DNA of 64,000 nt. Source: CAVXGU01 sp963761615. Its GTDB lineage: Bacteria; Acidobacteriota; Vicinamibacteria; Vicinamibacterales; CAVVIG01. This document shows positions 1 to 7,890 of the stretch, piece after piece (position 1 is the stretch's first letter; each line of letters starts with the position of its first letter). The position numbers and the translations under genes are program-made. Under the pieces are notes generated by a model, which was not told the DNA's origin, made no database searches, and saw only the letters and a program-made list of their open reading frames with translations. The DNA lies in NCBI GenBank assembly GCA_963761615.1, contig CAVXGU010000003.1, forward strand, positions 2,666,001-2,730,000. Reading direction: 5' to 3'.

Positions 1-249
1 CTGCCGGCGTTCCGGCTTGTCGCTCTTCTGCAGGGCTTCCTTGAGCTTCTGAATCACCGCTTCGAAGTCGGCGGTCTTGTCGGGCTTGATGAAGTTGAGC
101 ACCATGCCGGCGTCCGACCCGAAGACACGCTTGGTCGCAGCGGCATCCTGTGCACGCGCGGGCAGGGCCGAGAGCACACAGGCGACAATCACGGCGGCAA
201 TCCATCCGCACCGGCCCGCGCCGGCGGGGACGATTGGGGTTCGAAACAT
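1..249 (-). CDS. Partial secreted protein of unknown function (N-terminus only)
   Basis: The first 83 codons of a minus-strand gene lie here and the 3' end is beyond the left edge. The ATG at 247-249 has a strong AAGGAGG ribosome binding site at 255-261. Residues 1-34 look like a signal peptide: a basic start, a hydrophobic stretch (WIAAVIVACVLSALP) and an A-R-A cleavage site. The mature part begins QDAAATKRVFGSDAG and continues with an amphipathic helix (FEAVIQKLKEALQKSDKPE). I do not recognise a family. Export to the periplasm or beyond is inferred from the leader only. Confidence 0.6.
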   Translation of the reverse strand, partial: MFRTPIVPAGAGRCGWIAAVIVACVLSALPARAQDAAATKRVFGSDAGMVLNFIKPDKTADFEAVIQKLKEALQKSDKPERRQ

Positions 250-294
250 TGAGGCCTCCTTCGCCAAAGGGTGGTTACTTTAACGTACTCGGGG

Positions 295-1449
295 CTACAC
301 GAAAACCATCATGACTTCGTTCGCGACCAGCATGCCCCGCCGGGTGAGGCGCAGCCGGTCATCGCCGTGCACCAGCCATCCCCCCTCCACAAACGGTTGC
401 AGGTCCGCACCGTGCCGGCGCCACACGTCCACGCCGTAGCGGTCCCGCAACCCGGCCAGGTCCACGCCGTCGGTCAGGCGGAGCCCCGTGAAGAGGGCCT
501 CCCCCAGGCGCTCGTCGGCCCCCAGAGGCCGCACGTCGATGCCGACCGCCTCGCCGCGCCCCACGCGGGCGATGTACTCGTCGGTGGCGGCCACGTTCTT
601 CCATCTGACACCGTCCAGCGTCGAATGGGCTCCGCATCCCAGGCCGATCCACTCCCCGTCCTCCCAGTACTTCAGATTGTGCCGGGACCGGCGGCCCGGA
701 CGCGCGACGTTGGAGATCTCGTACTGCGCGTAGCCCGCCCGGTCCAGCCGGTCCAGGGCGCGAAGGTACATTTCCGTCGCCTCCTCGTCCGGCGCCTGTG
801 CCCACGCCGCCCGCGCCATCTCCTCCCGAAGCGGCGCGTTCGGGTACAGCTCCAGGAGGTAGAGCGACAGGTGTTCAGGGGCGAGATCGATGGCCGTCTC
901 CACCGACTCGAGCCACTGATCGGCACGCTGTCCCGGCAACCACATCATCAGGTCGAGACTGAGGTTGTCGAACCCCGCCTCGCGCGCCTCGACGACCGCC
1001 GCCCGGGCCCGCCCGGCGCTGTGGAGCCGCGACAGCCGCCTCAGCTCCTCGTCCCGGAAGGACTGGACGCCGAAGCTCAGACGGGTGACGCCGGCCGCAC
1101 GGTACGCCGCCAAGCGTTCGGACGTCACGGTCTCCGGATTGGCCTCCATCGTGACTTCGGCGTCGGCCGACACGGCGAAGTGCGCGCGGCAGGCGCCGAT
1201 CAACCCGGCGATCTCCGAGGGCTCGAGCAGGGACGGCGTGCCTCCGCCGAAGTAGATCGTGTCGGCGGCGCGCCCCCGGGCGGCGTGCCCGGCGATCTCC
1301 CGCTCGAGCGCGGCGACGTACCGGACCTTGAGCCCGTCATCCATGAGGCCGCGGTTGAAGTTGCAGTAATTGCAGATGGCCGAACAGAAGGGCACGTGCA
1401 GGTACAGGCCGGGCACGGGGTGGGGGGGGATTGAGGGTTCGGGGGGCAT
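295..1449 (-). CDS. hemW: Radical SAM heme chaperone HemW (coproporphyrinogen III oxidase-like)
   Basis: The product has 384 residues, normal for HemW. The radical SAM motif C22-x3-C26-x2-C29 sits in VPFCSAICNYCNF and binds the 4Fe-4S cluster, followed by a GGGTPS motif and a C-terminal HemN-like domain. Members of this branch deliver heme to respiratory enzymes and do not catalyse the HemN oxidation. That reading rests on family knowledge and on the single compact domain after the SAM core. The ATG at 1449 is preceded by an odd C/A-rich leader with no clear ribosome binding site. The gene follows the DnaC-like ATPase on the same strand. Confidence 0.88.
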   Translation of the reverse strand: MPPEPSIPPHPVPGLYLHVPFCSAICNYCNFNRGLMDDGLKVRYVAALEREIAGHAARGRAADTIYFGGGTPSLLEPSEIAGLIGACRAHFAVSADAEVTMEANPETVTSERLAAYRAAGVTRLSFGVQSFRDEELRRLSRLHSAGRARAAVVEAREAGFDNLSLDLMMWLPGQRADQWLESVETAIDLAPEHLSLYLLELYPNAPLREEMARAAWAQAPDEEATEMYLRALDRLDRAGYAQYEISNVARPGRRSRHNLKYWEDGEWIGLGCGAHSTLDGVRWKNVAATDEYIARVGRGEAVGIDVRPLGADERLGEALFTGLRLTDGVDLAGLRDRYGVDVWRRHGADLQPFVEGGWLVHGDDRLRLTRRGMLVANEVMMVFV

Positions 1450-1483
1450 GGGGACGGGTGGAGTGGTGTGGTGCAGTGGGGGT

Positions 1484-1558
1484 GATGTGGTGATGCGGTA
1501 ATGGGGCGAGGGATGGGCGCCGTCAGGGCATGACGCTCCACCGCCCCGTCACCACATC
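1484..1558 (-). repeat. Long-range inverted repeat between the DnaC-like ATPase and hemW
   Basis: A perfect 10-base inverted repeat, GATGTGGTGA at 1484-1493 and TCACCACATC at 1549-1558, starts directly after the stop codon of the ATPase gene. A shorter GGGGCG/CGCCCC pair lies inside it (1503-1508 and 1542-1547). The minus-strand transcript could form a large interrupted hairpin. No T-tract follows, so a simple intrinsic terminator is unlikely. The rest of the interval is low-complexity G/T-rich sequence. Confidence 0.4.
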
Positions 1559-2407
1559 CTAGGACCCCGCCCTGCCTCCCGGCCACTTCAGGTCGGCCTT
1601 CCCGTCGCGCATTTCGGCCTTGGCCTGGCGCGTCGTCCGGCCCGGCAGCGTCTTGTCGCGGGGCTTCAGCTTCCAGAGGCGCCACAGGTCTTCGTCGGTC
1701 GCGTTGGCCGGCTTGTCGGTGTCGCGGAAATCGGCGGCGTCGACCTCGACAATGGCGCACATCTCGTGCAGGCGGGACCGCATGCGGAAGCCGATGCGGC
1801 CCAGGAGCGAATTCGGATCCGTCTGATCCGGGACGTCCGAGTAGTTCGACGTGAAGAGCGTGAGTCGCCGCTGGTTGTACCGCGTGTTCACGATCAGGTT
1901 CATCGTCTCTTCGACCCAGTCGGTCGGCCGCTCGGCGCCAAGGTCGTCGAGGACGAGGAGCTCCGCCTCCATCACGGGCCGGATCACGCTCACCTCGCTG
2001 GTCCGGACGACGGGGTCGTAGGTGCTGCGGATCGTCCGCAGCAGGTCCCGGGTGTCGCAGAAGAGGCCGGTGGCGCCGGTGCGGGCGATCGCCTCGCGGA
2101 GGATGCCCACCGCGATGTGCGTCTTCCCGACACCGGCCGGGCCGAGGAGCAGGAGCCCTCGCTCGGACGAAGGAAACGCGTCGAGAAACCGGCGGCCGGC
2201 GGCGACGGCCGCGACGAGCGACGGATTGTAGACCTGGAAATTGTCGAGCGTGCAGTGCCGGTAGCGGGCCGGGATCGACGCGCCCGCCAGGTGCTCCGAC
2301 GCGACGCGCGCGCGCCAGCAGTCGCAGCGCGCCACCCGGCGCGGGCCGGAGCCGGATGGATCGTCGACCGGCTTCCAGCCGGTGTCATCGCAGTACGGGC
2401 ATGCCAT
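1559..2407 (-). CDS. DnaC/IstB-like ATP-binding protein with N-terminal zinc knuckle
   Basis: This is a 282-residue AAA+ ATPase. Walker A is GPAGVGKT at residues 89-96 and Walker B is LLVLDDLGAE, with a sensor-like LFTSNYS. This is the pattern of DnaC/DnaI helicase loaders and IstB proteins. The N-terminus has C3, C6, C28 and C30 (CPYC and CDC), a likely zinc site as in DnaI. I prefer ATG at 2407 over an upstream TTG at 2437 because the protein then begins MACPYC; neither start has a good ribosome binding site. A helicase-loading role is inferred, because no transposase or dnaB gene lies nearby. It could also be an orphan IstB-like protein. Confidence 0.75.
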   Translation of the reverse strand: MACPYCDDTGWKPVDDPSGSGPRRVARCDCWRARVASEHLAGASIPARYRHCTLDNFQVYNPSLVAAVAAGRRFLDAFPSSERGLLLLGPAGVGKTHIAVGILREAIARTGATGLFCDTRDLLRTIRSTYDPVVRTSEVSVIRPVMEAELLVLDDLGAERPTDWVEETMNLIVNTRYNQRRLTLFTSNYSDVPDQTDPNSLLGRIGFRMRSRLHEMCAIVEVDAADFRDTDKPANATDEDLWRLWKLKPRDKTLPGRTTRQAKAEMRDGKADLKWPGGRAGS

Positions 2408-2506
2408 GTTCAGTGGAGGTGCACGAAGAGAATACAACGAACGACGAGGCGGCGGAACGGCGGCACGCAGGAATCGGGGCGCGCAGACAACGACCGAGAG
2501 GCCGCG

Positions 2507-2947
<441 letters not shown>

Positions 2948-2953
2948 CGCGTC

Positions 2954-4079
2954 CTAGCCGGTCGGTCCGGTCTTCCCCGCCGCCCCGGCGTCCAGCAGGT
3001 TACGGCGCACGTCCTCGTGGTTGATGCGGCCGAATTCGCGCAGCAGTTCCTTTGAGCGCTCGTCGAGAAGCCGCGGCAGCACGAGCCGGACCTCGACGAC
3101 CAGGTCGCCACGGCGGCCGTCGCGCGGCGACGGCAGGCCCCGTTCGCGGATCCGGAACCGCTGGCCCGACTGCGTGCCGGGCGGCACGCGCAGGCGGGCC
3201 GTGCCGTCCGGCGCCGGCACCTCGACCTTCGCCCCGAGCGCCGCCTCGTGCACCGCGACCGGCACGACGATCCGAAGATCGTCGCCGTCCCGCTGGAAGA
3301 CGGGATGCGCCGCCACGTGGATCGTGATGTAGAGGTCGCCGGGCTCACCGCCGTTGCGGCCCGCGTGGCCCTTGCCCGGCACGCGGACGCGGGCGCCGTC
3401 GGCGAGGCCGGGAGGCACGTTCACCGAGAGGTTCTCCACCCGCGTCTCGACCTGCTGGCCGCCGCACTGGATGCACGGCTTCTGGCGCTCGGCGCCCGTG
3501 CCGCCGCAGTGCGGGCACGGCTTGGAGAACACCATGTGCCCCCGCGCCGACCGGAGGGTGCCCGTGCCGTGGCAGCGCGGACAGACCGCCTCGGCAACCG
3601 GAAGCGCGCCAGAGCCACCGCAGACGCGGCAGCGCTCCTGGCGCGTCACGGTCAGCATCCACTGCCCCCCGCGAATCGACTCGTCGAAGCGGATCGTCAG
3701 CGCCTGGTGCAGGTCGGCGCCCCGGACCGGCTCGGAGACCGGCGCCCCGGCGTGGCGCTCGCGGAGGACGTCGGCGAACAGGTCGCCGAACGTCGAGGCC
3801 GCCGCCCCGCTCGCGCTCGCCGAGAAGTCGAAGCCCTCGAAGCCGAACGCCGTCGGCCCCGGCGCGTCCCGCCGCGAGCCCGCGTCGTACCGCTTGCGGC
3901 GATCGGGATCGCTCAGCGTCTCGTAGGCCTCGGCGATCTGGCGGAACTGCGCCGCCGCGCGCCGGTCTCCCGGGTTGATGTCGGGATGACACTGACGCGC
4001 GAGACGGCGGTACGCCCGCTTGATCTCCTCCGCGGTCGCCCGCTCGATCCACGCCGAGGATGATGTACAGGTCGATCAT
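2954..4079 (-). CDS. dnaJ: Chaperone protein DnaJ (frame broken by one extra base at about 4040)
   Basis: J-domain co-chaperone of DnaK, about 374 residues after correction. The start MIDLYIILGVDRA is in one frame. From about 4036 to 2954 the rest is in the next frame: TAEEIKRAYRRLARQCHPDINPGD with the HPD motif, a short Gly/Phe linker, four zinc repeats (CRVCGGSG, CPRCHGTG, CPHCGGTG, CIQCGG) and the C-terminal substrate domain. Dropping one G from the GGG at 4039-4041 (minus strand) restores a normal DnaJ. The second frame has no start codon of its own. The fourth zinc repeat lacks its final GxG. It sits 12 bases after dnaK. A sequencing insertion is more likely than true loss. Confidence 0.85.
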
Positions 4080-4091
4080 CACACCGGCGAG

Positions 4092-6020
4092 CTAGTTGCC
4101 CTTCCCCTCGTCGACGACTTCGGCGTCGATGACGTCGCCCTTCGGCGTCTCGCCACCGCCGGTCGAGGCGGCTCCGGGCCCGGAGGACGCGCCGCCGCCC
4201 GGCTCCGACGGCCCGGCGCTGGCGCTCTGTCGATAGAGCGCCTCGGCGGCCTTGTGCTGGGCCTGAGTGAGCTCGTCGAGCGCCCGCTGCACGGCGGCCG
4301 AGTCGCCGCCCTCGTTGGCGGTCTTGGCGCGCTCGATGGCCGACTCCACCGCCTGCCGCTCGGCGGCGGGCAGCTTGTCGCCGGCATCCTGGATCATCCG
4401 CTCGGCGGCGTAGACGGCCTGGTCGGCGCGGTTCCGCGCCTCGATCTCCTCGCGCCGCTTGCGATCCTCGTCGGCGTGCGACTCGGCCTCCTTCATCATC
4501 CGATCGACTTCGTCCTTGCTGAGGCCGCTCGAGGACGTGATCGTGATCTTCTGCTCCTTGCCGGTGCCGAGGTCCTTGGCCGACACGTTCACGATGCCGT
4601 TGGCGTCGATGTCGAACGTGACTTCGATCTGCGGCACGCCGCGCGGGGCCGGCGGGAGACCCACCAGGTGGAACTTGCCGAGCGTGCGGTTGTCGCGCGC
4701 CAGGGAGCGCTCGCCCTGGAGCACGTGCACCTCGACGCTCGTCTGGCTGTCGGAGGCCGTCGAGAAGATCTCGCTCTTGCGCGTCGGGATGGTCGTGTTG
4801 CGCGAGATGAGCGTCGTCATCACGCCGCCCATCGTCTCGATGCCCAGCGACAGCGGCGTCACGTCGAGGAGCAGGAGGTCCTTGACGTCGCCCGCGAGCA
4901 CGCCGGCCTGGACCGCCGCGCCGACGGCGACCACCTCGTCCGGATTCACGCCCTTGTGGGGTTCGCGCCCGAACAGCTCCTTGACAATCGCCTGCACCTT
5001 CGGGATGCGCGTCGAGCCGCCGACCAGGACGACCTCGTCGATCTTGGACAGGTCGACGCCGGCGTCGCTCAGCGCCTGCTTGGTCGGCGCGACGGTCCGT
5101 TGCAGCAGGTCGTCGACGAGCTGCTCGAACTTCGCGCGCGTGAGCTTCATCTGCAGGTGCTTGGGCCCGGTCTGGTCGGCGGTGATGAACGGCAGGCTGA
5201 TGTCGGTCTCGAGCACGGTCGAGAGCTCCATCTTCGCCTTCTCCGCCGCCTCCTTCAGGCGCTGCAGCGCCATCCGGTCCTTGCCGAGATCGATGCCGTC
5301 GGTCTTCTTGAACTCCGCGATGATCCAGTCGATGATGCGCTGGTCGAGGTTGTCGCCGCCGAGGTGGGTGTCCCCGTTGGTCGCCTTCACCTCGACGACG
5401 CCCTCGCCCACCTCCAGGATCGAGATGTCGAAGGTGCCGCCGCCGAAGTCGTAGACGGCGATCGTCTCGTCCTTCTTCTTGTCGAGGCCGTACGCCAGGG
5501 CGGCCGCCGTCGGCTCGTTGACGATGCGCATCACCTCGAGGCCGGCGATCTGGCCGGCGTCCTTGGTCGCCTGGCGCTGGGCGTCGTTGAAGTAGGCCGG
5601 CACGGTGATGACCGCCTTGGTGACGGGCTGGCCCAGATACTCCTCCGCGGCCTGCTTCAGCTTCTGCAGCACCATCGCCGAGATCTCCGGCGGCGAGAGC
5701 TGCTTGTCCTGGGCCTGCACGCGCACGTCGCCGTTGCTGGCGCGGAGCACGCGATAGGGCACCATCTTCATCTCCTCGCTGACCTCGTCGTACTTGCGGC
5801 CCATGAACCGCTTGATCGAGAAGATGGTGTTCTCGGGATTGGTCACCGCCTGGCGCTTCGCCACCTGGCCGACGAGTCGCTCGCCCGTCTTGGCAAAGGC
5901 CACGACCGACGGCGTCAGTCGGCTCCCTTCCGGGTTGGTGATGACGACGGGCTCGCCGCCTTCCATGACGGCCACAACAGAATTGGTGGTGCCCAGGTCG
6001 ATGCCGATGATTTTGCTCAT
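4092..6020 (-). CDS. dnaK: Chaperone protein DnaK (Hsp70)
   Basis: The product has 642 residues, a full-length Hsp70. It begins MSKIIGIDLGTTNSVVAVMEG, with the ATPase phosphate loops and VYDFGGGTFDISILEVGEGV. The linker DLLLLDVTPLSLGIE leads into the substrate-binding domain and helical lid, and the acidic tail ends VIDAEVVDEGKGN. GAGG 8 bases upstream of the ATG serves as ribosome binding site. It is the first gene of dnaK-dnaJ-hspR. grpE is absent from the operon, although in HspR-type operons it usually lies between dnaK and dnaJ. Transcription should start near 6073 from the promoter at 6080-6108, which overlaps a HAIR operator. Confidence 0.97.
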   Translation of the reverse strand: MSKIIGIDLGTTNSVVAVMEGGEPVVITNPEGSRLTPSVVAFAKTGERLVGQVAKRQAVTNPENTIFSIKRFMGRKYDEVSEEMKMVPYRVLRASNGDVRVQAQDKQLSPPEISAMVLQKLKQAAEEYLGQPVTKAVITVPAYFNDAQRQATKDAGQIAGLEVMRIVNEPTAAALAYGLDKKKDETIAVYDFGGGTFDISILEVGEGVVEVKATNGDTHLGGDNLDQRIIDWIIAEFKKTDGIDLGKDRMALQRLKEAAEKAKMELSTVLETDISLPFITADQTGPKHLQMKLTRAKFEQLVDDLLQRTVAPTKQALSDAGVDLSKIDEVVLVGGSTRIPKVQAIVKELFGREPHKGVNPDEVVAVGAAVQAGVLAGDVKDLLLLDVTPLSLGIETMGGVMTTLISRNTTIPTRKSEIFSTASDSQTSVEVHVLQGERSLARDNRTLGKFHLVGLPPAPRGVPQIEVTFDIDANGIVNVSAKDLGTGKEQKITITSSSGLSKDEVDRMMKEAESHADEDRKRREEIEARNRADQAVYAAERMIQDAGDKLPAAERQAVESAIERAKTANEGGDSAAVQRALDELTQAQHKAAEALYRQSASAGPSEPGGGASSGPGAASTGGGETPKGDVIDAEVVDEGKGN

Positions 6021-6079
6021 TGGAGTCCTCGTGAGCGCGTCTCGAGCGCCCGTCCCCGTTCAGGATTGATATCAGATGA

Positions 6080-6108
6080 AGTATAAAAGTTGAGTATGCT
6101 CAACGCAA
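6080..6108 (-). promoter_or_regulatory. dnaK promoter (-35 and -10)
   Basis: On the minus strand, TTGCGT (6108-6103), a 17-base spacer and TATACT (6085-6080) form a good sigma-70-type promoter. The HAIR operator covers the -35 box and most of the spacer. Confidence 0.75.
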
Positions 6109-6109
6109 G
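6089..6109. promoter_or_regulatory. HAIR operator for HspR
   Basis: The plus strand reads GTTGAGT, seven bases, then ACGCAAG. The published HAIR consensus is CTTGAGT-N7-ACTCAAG, so each half-site matches at 6 of 7 positions with exact spacing. An inner 6-base palindrome (GTTGAG/CTCAAC) overlaps it. The site lies across the dnaK promoter, and hspR is the last gene of that operon. Confidence 0.85.
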
Positions 6110-6138
6110 TGCGACCGTAAGTCGTTGTAAAATCGGCG

Positions 6139-6147
6139 TGCTATACT
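6139..6147 (+). promoter_or_regulatory. Extended -10 promoter of the FecR/DUF6600 gene
   Basis: TGCTATACT is a TGn-extended -10 box with no convincing -35. The expected transcript starts near 6154, leaving about 35 bases of leader before the ATG at 6190. Confidence 0.6.
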
Positions 6148-6189
6148 CGAATTGTCAGTCACGCCTGTCTGAAGCTCTTGGGTGACGCC

Positions 6190-7785
6190 ATGGTTCGCCG
6201 CGTTCGGCTCACGGGACGGGTACTGGTCCTGTCGGCCTCGGTCGCGCTGCTCCCGACGGCCGCCCGTGCCCAGGACGTTCCCCCGCCGTATGTCGCGGTG
6301 CTCGACGGCCAGGCGTCGCTCATCCACGGCGACCAGTCCGACAACATCTTCGTCAACGCACCGCTCGTCGCCGGCGACCGGCTGGAGACGGCGAGCGGCC
6401 GCGTCGACATCCTGTTTCCCGACGGCACCACGCTGGACCTCGACGAATCATCCCGACTCGATATCGAGTCGCCGACGCTCTTCCGCCTGATGGCCGGACA
6501 GCTGCTCCTGACCGTGGGCGGCGTCCCGGGCGCGGCGCGCGGCGTGCCCTACCAGGTCGACACGCCGCAGGCGAGCATCGCCACCGCGGGTCCCGGGGCG
6601 TACCGGGTCTCCGCGATGCCGTATGCCGACGGTCCGCTCACCCAGCTCGCGGTCCTGCGGGGCACGGCGACACTCGCCACAGACCGCGGCAGCGTGCGCG
6701 TCGACGCCGGCCGCCTCAGCCTGGCGGGCGACCATGATCAGCCGTCGATGCCGCAGCCGTTCAACACCGCACGCGTCGACGCCTTCGACCGCTGGACGGC
6801 CTCGATTCGCGACAGCCGCGTCGCGACGGCGAGCGCGCGACGGTACCTGCCTCCGGAGCTCCAGATCTACGGGAGCGTCCTCGACCGCAACGGCGACTGG
6901 CGGTACCTCTCGCCGTACGGCTACGTCTGGTACCCGCGCGTCGTGTCGACGTGGCGGCCGTACTACTTCGGCCGCTGGGCGCCCTATCCGGGATACGGCT
7001 GGACGTGGATCGGCACGACGATCTGGAGCTGGCCGACACACCACTACGGCCGCTGGGGCTTCACGGCCGGCTCGTGGTTCTGGATTCCCGATCGCCGCTG
7101 GGGGCCGGGCTGGGTGTCCTGGGCATCCGCGCCCGGCTACGTCGGCTGGTCGCCGCTCGGGTTCGACGGCTCGCCGGTCTTCGCGCTGACGGCCAGCCTC
7201 GCCATCGTCCAGCCCGATACGGGCTGGGTGTTCGTCGCGTCGGACCACTTCGGCCGGGCGTGGTACGCGGACCGGTTCGCCGTCGCGCCGCGCTCCCTGC
7301 CGCGCGGTGCCCGCTTCGTCGCGCGGAACGACGCGCCCGTGCGACTGCCCTCGCGACCGGAGCCACCGTCGCGCGTCGGCATCCACGCCGGGCCGCCGAC
7401 GGGCCTCCGATCGCCGGGTGGCGTGCACGCCATCGAGCGCGGTCCGGTCGGCGGGGCGCCGGGAGGCGCGCCGCCAGGCGACGGCTCACGGCGCCAGCGC
7501 CAGCTCGCGCCCGCCCCAGGCTTCCGCGGACCGCAGACGGCCCAGCCGCGATTCGAGGTCGGAGGCCCCGACGGGCGGCGTGGGTCTGCCGACGAGAACC
7601 GACAGCCCGGCATCGGGAGCCCGGCACCGCCGCGCCGCGAGCCAGGGGCCCGGCCCGACCGCGCCGCGCCGCGCGCGACGCCGCACGACGATGCCGCTCC
7701 GCCGTCGTCGCACGAGGAACGGGCCGCTCCCAAGCGCGGCGGGTCCGACCGCGGCAACGGGAAAGCCCGGCCGCGGCCTCAGTAA
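6190..7785 (+). CDS. Secreted FecR-domain protein with DUF6600-like Trp/Tyr-rich domain
   Basis: The product has 531 residues. A signal peptide (VLVLSASVALLPTAARAQ) is followed by a FecR-type beta domain at about residues 35-190 (GDRLETASGRVDILFPDGTTLDLDE). Then comes an aromatic-rich region at about 215-330 with repeats such as YLSPYGYVWYPR, YFGRWAPYPGYGWTWI and GSWFWIPDRRWGPGWVSW, typical of DUF6600. The last 170 residues are Pro/Arg/Gly-rich and probably disordered. The ATG at 6190 has GGTGA just upstream; a TTG at 6178 is the alternative. Without an anti-sigma or TonB partner it is not a classical FecR regulator. An extracytoplasmic structural role is a guess. It is divergent from dnaK. 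Confidence 0.75.
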   Translation: MVRRVRLTGRVLVLSASVALLPTAARAQDVPPPYVAVLDGQASLIHGDQSDNIFVNAPLVAGDRLETASGRVDILFPDGTTLDLDESSRLDIESPTLFRLMAGQLLLTVGGVPGAARGVPYQVDTPQASIATAGPGAYRVSAMPYADGPLTQLAVLRGTATLATDRGSVRVDAGRLSLAGDHDQPSMPQPFNTARVDAFDRWTASIRDSRVATASARRYLPPELQIYGSVLDRNGDWRYLSPYGYVWYPRVVSTWRPYYFGRWAPYPGYGWTWIGTTIWSWPTHHYGRWGFTAGSWFWIPDRRWGPGWVSWASAPGYVGWSPLGFDGSPVFALTASLAIVQPDTGWVFVASDHFGRAWYADRFAVAPRSLPRGARFVARNDAPVRLPSRPEPPSRVGIHAGPPTGLRSPGGVHAIERGPVGGAPGGAPPGDGSRRQRQLAPAPGFRGPQTAQPRFEVGGPDGRRGSADENRQPGIGSPAPPRREPGARPDRAAPRATPHDDAAPPSSHEERAAPKRGGSDRGNGKARPRPQ

Positions 7786-7802
7786 ACGGACGGGCTCGCT
7801 CG

Positions 7803-7873
7803 GGCTCCGGACTCGTCGCGGCCGCACCGGGATGGCGGACTCGCCGGAAGCCTCGCGCCCGAAGGCCGGAGCC
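7803..7873 (+). terminator. Inverted repeat after the FecR/DUF6600 gene, possible terminator
   Basis: GGCTCCGG (7803-7810) and CCGGAGCC (7866-7873) are perfect complements, separated by 55 GC-rich bases and followed by TTTGG. The long loop makes this a weak call. The second arm touches the promoter box of the next gene. Confidence 0.25.
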
Positions 7874-7875
7874 TT

Positions 7876-7884
7876 TGGTACACT
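7876..7884 (+). promoter_or_regulatory. Extended -10 box directly upstream of the PBP gene
   Basis: TGGTACACT ends 6 bases before the GTG at 7891 and no ribosome binding site is present. Transcription would begin at or within a base or two of the start codon, giving a leaderless mRNA. Confidence 0.5.
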
Positions 7885-7890
7885 ACCGGC

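Noticed and set aside
4036..4082. Programmed frameshift in dnaJ
   Set aside because: No slippery site, stop codon or stimulatory element is apparent at the junction, and DnaJ is not known to use recoding. One extra G in a GGG run explains it better.
6089..6104. CIRCE element upstream of dnaK
   Set aside because: The palindrome is GTTGAG/CTCAAC, not TTAGCACTC-N9-GAGTGCTAA. Extended to 6109 it matches HAIR, and hspR is in the operon.
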